Source: Xanthostigma xanthostigma
Lineage: Eukaryota > Arthropoda > Insecta > Raphidioptera > Raphidiidae
Direction: 5' to 3'
NCBI GenBank assembly: GCA_963575645.1
Contig: OY754476.1
Coordinates: 9,424,001-9,488,000, forward strand
Length of the DNA: 64,000 bases
Shown: positions 10,083 to 22,487 of the stretch, in pieces
Numbering within the stretch: position 1 is the stretch's first letter
How the letters are laid out: each line of letters begins with the position of its first letter
Translations under genes and position numbers: made by a program
Notes under the pieces: generated by a model
What the model was told of the DNA's origin: nothing
The model's database searches: none
Seen by the model: only the letters and a program-made list of their open reading frames with translations

Positions 10083-11552
10083 TGCCTTATTCTTAGCTAC
10101 AAAAATTAATTAAACTTTTATAATGTTACCTTTTTATCTTAGAATATTTAATGCAATGCTATTTTTTTTATATATATTCATACTTTTTAAAGAGACGGTG
10201 TTTAAGATTATTTTTTATTCATTCTGACAAAAATATATCGATGTAGGGCACAGCTAGAGATTATTTTGTTCGTACATATTTCACAAACATGCTGTATCAA
10301 TAAAACAAGGTTACCTTTACTTTAGCTTGGAAGGATTTATTAAATTTTTATAAGGAACAGAAAGTAAACGAAACCTGCGTGACATATGAGATGTAGGTAT
10401 AATCTTCACTTCACTGTCACAGGCGAATCAAAAGTAAATAACTTTTATAATATTTCCTATTTTTAATTCGCACCAAATTTTGTACACGTTTTTCTGATGT
10501 TATAGTCACGCTGATCATTTTTGAAATTTTATAGATAGATAGAAATTTTTATTCTGTCATACTGGAAACAGCTTAGAATACGTCAATACAATAGAATATA
10601 ACATAATTAGTTTAAAAAGTCATTGATTTTATAAATAAATTTTCAATTAAAAATTTTTAAGATATACTGTCTGAACTCTGAATCTGTCATAATTGTTAAT
10701 ATTTTTAATTTTTAAAGATAACTTATTGTATAATTTTGTACAGGTACATAGCGGCCCCCTATTGTACAAAGAAAGGCGGTAATTACAAAATATATATAAT
10801 CAATTTTTTTTGCCGCGGGTTTTATGGTAGTTATTTTTTGAAAATCGGCTATGCTTTGCTTGACTTTACAGACTTTTTTTGCTATACTTTTTATGATTTG
10901 ATTTGAATTTTTGTATTTTCTATAACGTGATTTTTTCAATCAATGTCTTATTGTCTCAAATTTTTCCATATTTGATAATTTTAGTTGTTTATGTATATTA
11001 AAGTTCGTTTATTTAATTTTAGAGTTTAATTTCCTTTTTTCTTGATACATTCCAAGGATTTTAAAACGATTTTTATATACGCATATAATAAATTAGGTCA
11101 AATTAATCACCCTGTAAATGGATAATGTCAGATTTACTCCATGAAGCTGAAAAATTAATGGTAGAGCGCCCTCCAATTCGTTTCTGTAAATCATGAACTG
11201 TCAAAACGACAAAATGTTTCCTTATATATTCAAAATATACTTATGTTGTGTTTGTTGCGTGAATTACATATCAAAGACATTTTATGAGTGAAAATGTAGA
11301 TCGGGAACACTTTTATAAAAAAAAAACAACTTTTGAATTTTTGAAGCTCTCATTGTTTTGTTGCGGTATTTCACATAATATATAGGTACCTATATATATA
11401 ACAATATTTGTAATTATACATAAAATCCGTTTTATACGAGTTTCAAATTTTTCCTTTTAGCAGAATAACAGTCGATTTAAATGAAGTTTGGTATGCCTAT
11501 TACTTTTCTTACGTTACTTTAATCACAACTGAACGTCAATAAACATAGTATT
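10083..11552. other. A+T-rich interval, nothing recognised
   Basis: No exon, inverted repeat or RNA gene was recognised. A 75-codon minus-strand frame at 10712-10939 is Lys/Ile-rich without a recognisable domain. Confidence 0.45.
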
Positions 11553-12002
11553 ACTAGCTACTACTCGCGGCAACGTACGCGATTGAGATGAAACATGACA
11601 ACGACAAAAATAGTGGAGTCTTTTTTATCAGAAGTCTTTGCGGGCACGCACAACAACTCACCAAAGTTTCATAGAAATTAGATACAATTAGATACAATAT
11701 AATACATGTGAAAGAAACCATTCCCTATCCGTGAGGGATGATTTTGTAAAAACACTGAAACAAATAATTCTTCATTTCTTATCAGAATTTTCATATCCCT
11801 AACTTGAGAAATGATGGGTTTTCCATACAAACTTTCATCCTCTATTGCACTCGTTCATTTTTTTTAGACAAAAAGTAGCCTATGTCCTTCCTCAAAATGC
11901 AATCTATCTTCTTGCCAAATTTCATCGAAATCTGTTCAGCGGCTTAGGCGTGAACAGACAGACAGACAAAGTTACTTTTGCATTTATAATATTAGTATGG
12001 AT
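11553..12002 (+). repeat. Short insect repeat, TAGCTACTACTCGCGG head
   Basis: It starts ACTAGCTACTACTCGCGG and contains ATTGAGATGAAACATGAC. It ends with CAAATTTCATCGAAATCTGT, GGCGTGAACAGACAGACAGAC and a TTATAATATTAGTATGGATT tail. The tail order is characteristic of a ubiquitous insect interspersed repeat. Related heads are at 23288 and 48587. Confidence 0.65.
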
Positions 12003-12816
12003 TAGTACGGATATTTTGTAAGAAATGATTAATATATGTTCACCTATAGGCAAGAAACGACTGACTACTTACTACATCATTAGTATGAGGTATATTCCTG
12101 TTTGTTTATACCTTAAAACTGTGGAATGAGATTGCTCCGCAACTCGCTGATACTCATCATTTCTTTCATTTGTTACTAGAGGTGCCAGTGAAACGTGATC
12201 GTTTCTCAATGTCAGATTAACAATGAAAACGTTCCATGTTGTCTTTGAAACTATTTAGCGTAGCAAGAATTTTATGCGAACGTTTGTGGTAAGCTACTAA
12301 ATGTTAACCTTAAGACGTCTCTTTACCATTAAATGTTTCTTTTTACTAATCTTTGAAGGTCAGTTTAGAGCGACAACTTCACGTTTATTTACATCGTTAA
12401 CTGCGACGCGTATCAAATTTAGTGAGAGCTGAAGCTTTATTGCTTTGTGCTACATCGAATTTTTATGCCCAGCAACCAATATAGTGTTTACTGCACGGGT
12501 CGTAAACGCTACACTTTAATAAGATGCACAGATACTATGTAGTAGCTTTTTGTTTACTTTGCAATTCAGATAATAAATAATACAGATTTTTTATTTAGAT
12601 CATTTTTGACCGCTATTCTATTATAAGCCCCTCCTCTGAAAAATCCGTTTGATTATAATTATGTACAAACGGACAGATTGACAAAATAAAAATTCTGTCT
12701 AGGCATCACACAAAATAGGTTTGTACGCCGAGAGTTTCATAACATAAACCATATTATTTTCCGCGAAAATACCAAACACGTTCATTTAAATTTTAACAAA
12801 ATATGTTTATTCAAAT
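12003..12816. other. Interval with no recognised feature
   Basis: No exon-like sequence or structured repeat was found. Confidence 0.4.
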
Positions 12817-13017
12817 CTTTGATTAACGTCTGATTAGAACTCTTCAATAAATAAAATTTTCGACCAATTTTTTAGACAATATATTAACAAAATATATAAT
12901 TAATACATTAACGTTTCGATCCGGATTTGGATCTTCTTCAGAACGGATCTAAAAAATATAAAAAATAATTAATATTTAATTTCTAATTCGCTTTATATAA
13001 AATTCTTTCAAAATAAT
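12817..13017 (-). mobile_element. Penelope-like terminal remnant
   Basis: It begins AATCTTTGATTAACGTCTGA and contains ACTCTTCAATAAATAAAAT, TCGACCAATTT and ATTAACGTTTCGATCCGG. It matches the copies at 7337, 50318 and 50878. An inverted end of the same type (GAAGAGTTTTATTCAGACGT) lies at 14877-14922, so the two may bound one decayed insertion of about 2.1 kb. No protein remnants were seen between them. Confidence 0.55.
12913..12941 (-). ncRNA. Hammerhead-ribozyme-like core
   Basis: Minus strand: CTGAAGA, one A, a perfect 5-bp stem GATCC / GGATC with loop AAATCC, then GAAACGTT. Downstream GTTAATATATTGTC could provide stem III and a GUC cleavage site, and AATTGGTC could pair with GATCCGTT upstream as stem I. 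The spacing departs from the canonical core by one nucleotide, so this is a candidate only. Confidence 0.4.
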
Positions 13018-13020
13018 TAG

Positions 13021-13071
13021 TTAGTATCAAAATATTGAAAAAATAATATTTTTTCAATATTTTGGTACTAA
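13021..13071. repeat. Near-perfect palindrome, about 24-bp arms
   Basis: TTAGTATCAAAATATTG plus AAAAAAT is followed, after a few bases, by its reverse complement with one mismatch (TTTTGGTACTAA). Confidence 0.8.
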
Positions 13072-13337
13072 TTTATTTTTTTTTATTGAAAATATGTTTA
13101 TAATAGCTGAATTAGAAATTAATGATTTTCTATTTTTTCGTTTACTTGTGCTATGAGACGTCCATTCGTGCCGCGTGTTAAGATTCAAGGTCAAAGGGGA
13201 ATATCCTATCGGTTTTCAACACGGTCGTAGTTTTGATGAATAAGTCACAAAATATGTGATTTTTGTAAATCTTTTTGATGCATTGAGCTGGAAGTTCCAG
13301 GACTGTGGACTCTAGTATCTTATATTAATTTCAACTT

Positions 13338-13435
13338 GATATCTCTAGCCGTTCCTCACAATAAGGGTCCGTCAGATAGATGGACAAGAAAGGGATCCGT
13401 TTTTTCATTCAGAGGGTAAGGAACCCAAAAATTTG
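13338..13435 (+). repeat. GGGTCCGT / GGAACCC lepidopteran-type repeat fragment
   Basis: The stretch holds AATAAGGGTCCGTCAGATAG, a GGGATCCGTTTTTTC block and GGGTAAGGAACCCAAAAA. This order is familiar from a common lepidopteran repeat. The fragment near 1840-1917 appears to be the opposite strand of a relative. Confidence 0.5.
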
Positions 13436-14876
13436 ACAGAGACCTTGTACAGTTTTATTTATTCGATTGATTATAATTGGGTATCGTCTTTCGGTTAATT
13501 GTCAATCATATTTTATTCTAATCTTGATAATTTTTGTACTGTTCGTCAATTATTTATTTTTGAATCAATACTTAACCTATATTTTTAAACACAAAAGATA
13601 AATTTAAACGTGGGAAAAACGAAGCCTGCCTTTGTGTAGATATCAATATGCATTATTATTTCTATTTGAATGTCAATAATCGATAAATGTTATTAATTTT
13701 AGCGACAATGATGTTTAAAGTTTTAAATATATTATTTGTATGACACTAATATTAAATTTCGTTTGAAACCATATGAGTCTCTTTTATGAATTTTACGATA
13801 TTGCCAAACATCGATAAACAGTATCTATTTATTCTTTACTAACTACAGTATATTTCAGATTATCCGGAGAAATAATTACTAGTTTCTTTGAATTATGAAA
13901 TCACCGCGTTGTACGAAAAAACACAGATGCGATATGCATTTTATATCTTAGTTTGTCGGTACTTTAAGTAACTTTTTGACAGGAAATAAAAAGTTTTATT
14001 AATTAGTATTAAAATGCGGAAACATAACGAATTGCGTGCAGTGCAAATTCGTCATAAACGGTCAATTACCATTAAAGACGATATGTTCATATTTAAAAAA
14101 AGCTGGGTATTTTCCTCAATGTACGTATTGCGTGACTAAGGCGGAATCAGACAGAAGGCAAGCTATGGAATTGCTATTATGAACAACCTGATCTTAATCC
14201 AAATCAAATTTTCATCATACATAAAAAATATATACTGTTTATTCAAATTTTTCAAAGATTTTTTATTTATTTTATTTACTTCATTAATTTTTACATTAGT
14301 TATGCAAATATTTACGTTTGGTACGTACTAAATACGTATTTTAACAGTAATTGCGTTATTTTTTTTATGTTAAGTCGATTGATGTTTCTGGGTTCAAGGG
14401 TGTTTTTGATCTCACACAGGGTCAAGACCTTTGAAAATAATTACAAACAATATTCAACACACTACCCCAAATGAAAGGTATACATACTACTTCCACTATG
14501 ACTAAACTCTTCGAGTTTGTGTATCAGTCTAAGAAATTTGTAATTTTGTATAGGTAATTAGTTAAATTCCAAACAGGACATGCGTACGTAATTTTATACA
14601 TAGAGCCTCATTGTAGTTTTGTATTGTAATACATAATTGATTTTCTTTACCCGTTTGTGGATTTTTGTTAAGAATCGGATATCAGTTACAGAGTGTTAAA
14701 AAATGATATCCTCAAACTGTTCTTATATATGGGGTTTTAAAATGTTACGTTACGGACTTACAGCACTCTAAAAATTTGAATTTTTGGAGTGTTTCGTCGC
14801 TCTTGCAAGGAAATATAGGTAGTAGAAATTTACTAAATTGGCTTTGTATAGACATTTGATTATTCAAGTAATTATT
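13436..14876. other. A+T-rich interval, nothing recognised
   Basis: It lies between the two possible ends of the Penelope-like insertion. No reading frame or motif of a reverse transcriptase was seen. Confidence 0.4.
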
Positions 14877-14922
14877 TACTTGAAGAGTTTTATTCAGACG
14901 TTAATCAAAGATTTGACATTTG
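14877..14922 (+). repeat. Penelope-like end fragment
   Basis: ACTTGAAGAGTTTTATTCAG followed by ACGTTAATCAAAGATTT is the inverted counterpart of the end at 12817. Confidence 0.55.
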
Positions 14923-15612
14923 ATTATATTTTGCTTAACAACTTTTTTTGTTATTTTTTAAGAAAAAATCTTACTATTGAAAAAAATTTAAAAACTATAT
15001 TTCCATAAAAATAAAAATACATAGTTAATTTAGATGTTTTTTTTACTTATTACATTGCAGGGTTGGCACACAATATCAAAATCTTCAAAGAGTATTAATA
15101 CCGTAACAAACGGCTTTCAGACCCTTGTCTATTATTCTTAAAATCAACTACGCAGTCACCTCCTGAAGTTTGTCGGTATCATTTTTAAACACCCTGTAAT
15201 ATTTACAAAATTTTCATTTACGTGTAGGTATAGAGAAATTATCCTTTACTCATTGAATAAAAATGAATGTAACGTTTATGGAAAAATATTTTCTCTTCAT
15301 GTCAAGGTTGAATGTTTGTCTTTCAATCGATATCAATATAAATATGTGGCTAGTTTAAGCTGTAAGTAAGGGATGGGAAATATTCACTGAAATGACAAGA
15401 TACTTAGCGTGTGTAAAATATACTCAAAGTAATCAATATTGCTATTGGAATCGTTAAAAACTTCCATAGATCAATTTACAAAAATATTTACATTATTCGT
15501 GTTATATCTCAGTGTGTAATTTACATAAATTTTGCCACTGATTGTTCATTAATACTAATCACTTCACGAATAGTAGTAAAATTACTGAAAAATAAACAAT
15601 TAAAAAAAAAAA
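14923..15612. other. A+T-rich interval, nothing recognised
   Basis: No gene or defined repeat was seen. Confidence 0.4.
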
Positions 15613-15764
15613 TTGGTTGTCTGTAAAGTCGGTTTACGGACGACAGTTTTACGTGATAACGTATTCCGCTCGAATATCCAGGCGGAACGTGACACATTTC
15701 GGAACGTGACACTTTTTCGTGCATGCAGCCGGTGTTTCATCAATTTATAAGACGTTATCACGTC
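15613..15764 (+). mobile_element. Family A element, shortest copy (152 bp)
   Basis: It starts TTGGTTGTCTGTAAAGTCGG, has TTTTACGTGATAACGTATTC about 40 bp inside, and ends TTATAAGACGTTATCACGTC. It is flanked by A tracts on both sides. The core is very short and carries two imperfect CGGAACGTGACAC units. Three longer copies with the same ends occur at 25676, 34799 and 46477. The inner ACGTGATAACG word occurs near both ends in inverted orientation. Confidence 0.75.
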
Positions 15765-17689
15765 AAAAAATAACTGTTAAAAACATCGATGAATTTTGAA
15801 AGAAGAATCGCTAAGAGGTTGGGGAAAACATTTGAGATGAAAGAGTTCAGGAGGTATTTTTAGGTACCCAATATTCGTATGGGCGCTGATGACCTTAGCT
15901 ATCGAGCGTCTATAATTCCAATAGTTTTAAACATCTGTAATGATTTTTTTACAAAAACCTGGTAATTACAATGCAATGTGCCTGTTTCTGAAAATGGAGT
16001 ACCTATGTCTTGAAGTCTTCTCAAAAATTATTAACTTGTATTGGCATTCAGAAGTTTGACTAGCTGAAAAAATGTTCGCTGTTATTATCATGTATATTTC
16101 TTGAATAAAAGTTACGTTTCACCTTGCCCATGAACCTTTGGAATCAAAATTTAAGAAAGATCTACTAATTCACAAAAGTGTAGTAGGAATTATAAATACA
16201 CTGTTTCACGGTCCTCTGTGAAATAATGACGCTGATACTTGGGAAAGATTGTATTTGTAATGAATCGATAGGAGAATAGCTCAAATTTCAACATACGATT
16301 TATGGTCACTAACTTGTCAATGTTTCAAGATAAAGGGAAATGACATCATTAAGCCAATGTGAAATTATTGCCTTCACGTATAGTTTCTAGTATAGTTTGC
16401 ACAGCCTTAATTTGGGTTATATCAGAGCTTCTATTATACATATTCCTTGTACATTTGATTTGTATTAGTTCTTGACCGCTAGCCGCAAAACGATGGTCAA
16501 TTACGCGCCATTTCGTTACTGACCAATTCTTGGAATATTTTTGTGCTTTTCGCGATAGATTTCGGCAATGACATTAATTACTTTTTGGTGATAAATATAG
16601 TGACAGACTGTGATATTTTAAAGTAATTTTAAACTTAATATTAACATTCTTTCTGTAATGTGATTATTGTGGTGAATATTTAAAAGGTTTGATCAAGGGT
16701 ATCGGGGACGAACAGATCACAGCAGTATAACAGTAGGAAATCATTCACAGTTAAAAAGTAGATACCATAATGATGGAAAATCTTTATTTTTATGAATATC
16801 GGACCGGTGGAGTATTCTAAAATGGCGTCGAGTAAAGAAATGGCATTTTAGGATTTCGTACGAATTTTTTTTATAAAAATCGATATTTATCAGTAGCTGC
16901 CTATTTGTAATTATATACCTATCGAAGATGGTCACTTATTCCTTCTGCCTATTGGACACCTATAAGGATTTTAAACTTTTGGTTTAAATTACCACGTATG
17001 ACTTAAGCTAGCTATTGAGTGAAAGATATCGGCTTCATGTCTGTTTGAAATTGAGCTTCACGCTTGTAAATTCATTGATAATGTCAATATTGGAGTTTGT
17101 TGGAGAATGTTAAGAGAAAAGATAATTAAGATAGAACGGTGCAGCACCAGGGAGAATTCGTGTAAGGCAGTGTTTCTCAAATTTTTCAAAATCGCGGACC
17201 CCTAAAATTAGTCACTAGTATTATAATGGAAAACCCCACGAAAAATTTCGTTACAAAAAGTAAGCCGTAAGTCAGTTCTACCAGTCATTTAACTTAAATT
17301 AAAATATATTTTACAGTGTCTTAAGAAATAAATAATAATGAATTTTAACGGAAAGGTCATTTTTCAGTATGGACTGTTGGTTTCCTTAAAAACTGTTCAA
17401 TAGACCGAGTTAAAATTTTGCATATGAATGCAATGAAACTATTAGATCCATGCGGTTTGTTATTTATCGTTTCTAATAATAAATTGGCATTTTTTAAAAA
17501 AATCTTTAAGATAATACTATAAATACTATAATACTGAAACGAAAATGTTTAGTGGTTCTTTAAAAACTGGGAAATGTTGTTAATTGTAACTTTTCACGGA
17601 AAACTTTGAAAAGTACCTGGAAAATAAAATTGGACGAGGTTTTATAATTCATTATTTGGTTTTGACGCTATTTATGTACATTTGTACCA
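15765..17689. other. Interval with a possible hAT end
   Basis: At 17168 CAGTGTTTCTCAAATTTTTC plus AAAATCGCGGACCCCTAAA resembles one terminus of hAT elements. The opposite end was not found. Otherwise no exon or structured repeat was recognised. Confidence 0.4.
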
Positions 17690-17905
17690 ATAAAATGAAG
17701 ATCTTTATCTTTTTGTTTTGTAACATTTTTGTGGGAATAAAATTTATTATTATTATTATTATCTCTCTTTTTTTGCGAAGGTGAGGAAATCCATAATGGA
17801 CACCCGTTGGTCCTCCAGCGGGTAGTGTCAGACTCCTACTGACAAAACCTCACCCCCCTCACTCTGGAACCGCTTCTATCTATCTATCTATCTATCTAAT
17901 ATTTT
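17690..17905 (+). repeat. (TTA)n-flanked lepidopteran-type repeat and (TATC)n tract
   Basis: A (TTA)n tract near 17746 probably ends a LINE-like 3' tail. After it comes GTGAGGAAATCCATAATGGA, a GTTGGTCCTCCAGCGGGTAG block and GTGTCAGACTCCTACTGAC, an arrangement I associate with a common lepidopteran repeat. A (TATC)n microsatellite follows at about 17876-17898. Confidence 0.5.
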
Positions 17906-18298
17906 TAGTGATATGTGTTTAGTGCATGTTGTATTATAAGTGATGTTTTTTTCTAATGCATTTTTTCGGTAATTAAAAAGTAAACGAAACCCTTGCTGCG
18001 TCTTAAATTAAATTGACTGTATTCGGAGACATTATTTTCTCGTGTGATTTTCCCCGCCATTAACTTAGACTTGCGACAGTTACCCAGTAAAAGCGATGAC
18101 CGATGGTCAGTGCAGTAGTGATCAGTACCAACATCTGTCAGAAAAAGAGTGTATTTATAATTTTCCCTACATAACACGTGTTTTTGTTACATTGACTTGT
18201 ATTTAAAAATTCAAATAAACAAATCCTCTCAACATTTAACTAGCGGTTTAATTTGATTTCTAAGAACCCACAGCATCTAATATCTACTAAGTCGATTT

Positions 18299-18447
18299 AG
18301 TGTTCTATTTCTGATAGTTTTCAGCTTTAAATCTAGATTTAAGAATGGCATTTGTTTTCACCTAAATGGAGACCTCCATTTTGTTGAAACAAATGTCGTT
18401 CTTGAATCTAGATCTAAACTGAAAGTCGTATCAGAAACCGAGCGCTA
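18299..18447. repeat. Long imperfect hairpin, about 70-nt arms
   Basis: The left arm contains TTTCTGATAGTTTTCAGC, AAATCTAGATTTAAGAATG and CATTTGTTTTCACC. The right arm is its reverse complement with scattered mismatches (GAACGACATTTGTTTCAAC, TTTAGATCTAGATTC). The apex AATGGAG/CTCCATT is perfect with a 2-nt loop. The size would suit either a fold-back MITE or a hairpin RNA. No second copy was noticed in the window. Confidence 0.7.
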
Positions 18448-20330
18448 ATGTATCAATTTTTAAGGTACGTTTCTGTTATTAAATTTTTATTATTTTTTTT
18501 AATCTAAGATAGGCTGGTTTTCTCGGTAAGAATATTCATAATTTTAATATTTAAAATTATAGACACCTCTTTAGGTGTACAATTTTAACCCCGGTGTAAA
18601 TCGCCCCCTTTTTTCGTAGCGTAATAATATACGTACTCGTGAAAAAACAGACTTTAAAATAATGAAAGCATTTTAAAAATCGGTTCAACTAGTTTTGAGG
18701 TAACATAATATATACGAGCTTCTTCCTAGAAAAATTACCTCGAATAATTTTTGAATTAAAAGCAGAAAATTCGAAAATAATAGACATGCATTTCTATTTT
18801 AGATATCTGTCTTGATATAGATGTCACATGTAGTTCAAAGCCCTATAATTTGAACATTATCTTCGTTACGGCCCTGATATTGTGATATTATAAAGTATAC
18901 TATACGTGTATATTATGTATTAACGATATATATTTTCTTTGTCTTCTTCTCGCAGATTGGAATAAGATTGGAACTGGATTGTGGCAGTAAATTCCGGCAT
19001 ACAGTACAAATACTATATGTTGATTCACATTGTTTATTCGTTCATTTAATTTAACCAATCAATCGATATTGTAAATAGTGTACGTTCATATTTTAAACTT
19101 ATATATGCAGTTGTAACAAAACTGTTGTGGCGTTAAAAGCATTTATTTATCTATATACATTCAACATTGTAGCGATATGATAGATAGTTAATAGCTGAGG
19201 TCATCAGCGTCTATGATATTGGAGATTTTGCTAACCAACACATACAAACCGATTGGTATGAGCTCGGGTTCTTGGAAGTGCTAATTCCCATAAAACATTG
19301 GAATTCTAACCACATTCTAATGTTTCCCCTGGGGGGATGTATTTTTCAAAATCAACAACAAATAAACTGCAATTATTGCAATTATCTATACAATTATAAA
19401 TAACAATTACAACTATGTGCAATGCTTATTTACTATTAAAAATGTCTATTATATTACGCACAGCACTGTAAACTAACATATTTTATATTAACGTCACTAG
19501 CTTTAAATTGTCTATATGTCAGTTGCTTATTACCTATTTATTTCGGTTAAAGACTGTCTTGTTGTCCGTAGCGCACTGGCTTATATACTGTATCACACCG
19601 TTTGAGAATCGAAGAGAATTTTCTCGATATTTCCAAAATATTCTGCCGCGGAATGTTTGCTTGATGAACCGTAGTCGAGGATTTTCTATACACAGGGTGT
19701 GCCTCTATATACAGAGTGATCCGCTATAATATATTTTGCGGTGGGAAGCGTGATTTTTTACATTTGAAATTTTCATATAGTGTAGTATATCATCAGCATT
19801 TTAGTGTATTATATTATTTAATATTCGGCAAATATTTCGCCTGGACTCGCGGTGCAAATTATTTTTACTAGTGAAGAATATTTTATATTTAATAATTTCA
19901 AATAAACGTTCTAGATATAATATTTCCTCTTCAAAGTTTTAAGTTTACAAACTAAATATTGACTCAAAATAAACGATTTTATTCTATAAAGGCTGTTACA
20001 GAAATTAGCTTAAAACGAAGTGTTTAATCAATATTTCAAAATTTAATGTTGATATTTTTTAAAAGTACTCTGTAGCGCGTCTTTACACATCTTTTATTTT
20101 CATATGTTAAGTTAAAAACGATACCTCTAAGCTCAAAAATAAGGTCGGAAGAGTGTAATATGTTTTTCTCATTTTTGGGTTGGAAGCGGCGTATAATTTT
20201 TTCTCCTTGTATGCTGCATTATAACCCCATAAATTATATATTATTAGTCATTAATAAATCTGATTTATCGTTATTGTAGATTATAGACGCTCGAAAATAT
20301 ACGTATAATCGGTATTTTGTGTGTAGTGTT
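18448..20330. other. A+T-rich interval, nothing recognised
   Basis: A motif ATAGCTGAGGTCATCAGCGT near 19188 recurs in degenerate, inverted form near 15885. No gene-like segment was seen. Confidence 0.4.
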
Positions 20331-22219
20331 AACCGAAAGGCTATCGATGAGATAGCCTTCTTAAGTAAATTTGTTTGTTGACATTTTTCATATTTATCAA
20401 TATTATAATAGGAGAATTAATTGATAAATATACCTAATCCTAAATAATCGATATTAAAAATTAATTTAAAATATTTTATGTTTATTTTATGACGAACAAA
20501 CACTTTGATTTTTTTATTCTTATTCTTGGCAGGCAGAGAACAGCTATAGTTTGTGTGAAAGTTCACGACGTAACAAAATTTTTATTTTGCAGAAAAGTCA
20601 TTAGAAAAATGTGCTTTAAAATGAAATGCCTCACGCCAAGATATTCTTAAAAGTTAAAAGTAAAGTTTAACATCCCGTGTATTTACCATTGTTTTTGATC
20701 ATCAAAATATTAGTAATTTCCTAATTGCGTGAAGAATACTGAAATTTAATTTCTTTTATAAAAAGATTTGTAGTAAAAATCTTTTTTAGCAAATATTTGT
20801 GATTGACTGGTCAAAAAATACTATATGTACACAATTCAACTGCCATATGTTTTATTTACACTTGATAAAATTATTATAGAAAGTTAACTTTCTTGTTCAT
20901 TTGCGTCTTAAAATAACTCTAATTTCAATTTCAATGTTTTCCTTAATAGGAATATTTACTTGAAGTGACAAAAAGTTTTATGGTATAATATAATAAAACT
21001 ATCCTATCTTTTAGTAACTGTTAGAAATTTTTGAAGCATATTATACAGCATTGAGCCGCACAACTGTTCAGGCAAGATGAAATTTCTTGTTTCCAAAGTA
21101 GAAAATTAAACAAAGTTTTGTTGTTGATAGCAAGTTATATATAATATAATATATAGTCTCGATAAAGCGGTAAGATCGTAGCAGATTTTCTCTGCAATTT
21201 TGTAGAATATATGGGTTGGGACATATAAATAGTTACAAGTGAAAATTTTGAAAACGATACAGATATTGAGTAATAACACGTGGGAAATTTCTTTTGATGA
21301 TTGGTAGGAAGTTTTGTGCCAGTTATATCTCTGCCATGAGCGTATTGATTTTATAAACATAGTAAATACGGCTAACGCCGTACTGTCATTCTAACATTTT
21401 CATTTTTACGGCTATAGCAGCTACCGTGCACGACCGAGTTAATAAATTTTTAAAGACTTGTACTTTACCGAGATTTGAATTATCAAGGTTCTACTGTATA
21501 ATGCGAAGGATTTGATCGATATTATAATTTGCAGAAAGAAAAAAACTGCGTGAGTCGTTATAGAAATTTGATGAAGTGATTAATTATTAGATAATCGCGT
21601 CAGTATATTTGATGACTCATTTTAGGATCAGCACACACATGCTTTTATTTGTATCGAAAATGCGATTTAGGATACTAATAACTTCGTAATAATAATAAAT
21701 CATTTATTTCTATAAGTAGTATAGTACAGTTAAAATATAATTTTCTGTCTTATAATTGAAAATTGATCCACCTAAGTTGGCGTAGCCAGTGCTAGGGTGG
21801 ATTTTTTTTATCTGTAAAAATTACGTTTGCGTGTTAACTGTTTGGATGTGTGTGCTTGCATCTGCAGTGTGTATGAGTATGTGTATTGTGTATTGTGTGT
21901 GTGTGTGTGTAGCAATGTCTGTTTATGTGTGCGGCACTCAAATGAGAACATTAATAATACTTTGAGCTTCTTCTGTAACTATTCATTTCGTTTCTTTCTT
22001 ACAGAATGTTTTTTTATTAGTGTAGCTCTTTATTTCTACGGGAATTTGACTGTATATTTTGAGAGCAAGGTAGTGCATGTGTTTTTGGCCAAATGCCTTT
22101 GACGTTCTAGGAGGTTGGACAGTATACTGAGCTTGGGATTTGATTCCATGGCTATGTAAAAATCGGGTATGGGATTATGGTGATATATGGTGAGGATAGA
22201 TTTTAATAAAACTATACGG
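20331..22219. other. A+T-rich interval with small hairpin and (TG)n
   Basis: A perfect hairpin AAGGCTATC-GATGA-GATAGCCTT lies at 20337-20359, and a (TG)n tract at about 21889-21911. The 91-codon frame over the (TG)n tract is a repeat artefact. No exon was seen. Confidence 0.45.
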
Positions 22220-22330
22220 TATACAAAGCTGAAGTATTAAAAAAAAAATTATTCACTAGAACATTATTTATTGGTCAACGTTTCGGCAATATTTCTTACC
22301 TTCTTCAGTACCTTAAAAATCTTTAGTGAA
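22220..22330 (-). mobile_element. Penelope-like terminal fragment, second family
   Basis: The minus strand reads GTACTGAAGAAGGTAAG, then TATTGCCGAAACGTTGACC. The core CTGAAGA-A-GGTAA...TTGCC-GAAAC (22280-22308) has the same layout as the motif at 12913 but unrelated surrounding sequence. No coding part is visible. Confidence 0.45.
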
Positions 22331-22424
22331 AAGTCACAAATTTAAAACATAATATGTATATGTTTTTAAAGTGACTTTTCAGTGAAGAGTGCTGCCTTGT
22401 AATATTGATAGCCACGTCTAATGA

Positions 22425-22487
22425 TCGTCAAGCGACTTAATCGAAAAATCGCGCGACAAAAAGTAGCATACAGTGTGCACTGACTTT
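22425..22487 (+). repeat. Short repeat shared with 4775-4842
   Basis: GATCGTCAAGCGACTTAATC followed by AAATCGCGCGACAAAAAG matches the block at 4775-4842 with several differences. Class unknown. Confidence 0.55.

Noticed and set aside
17168..17600. A complete hAT element starting CAGTGTTTCTCAAATTTTTC
   Set aside because: No matching inverted end or duplication could be found downstream.
21827..22102. 91-codon Cys/Val-rich frame
   Set aside because: Its first third is the translation of a (TG)n tract and the rest has no domain.
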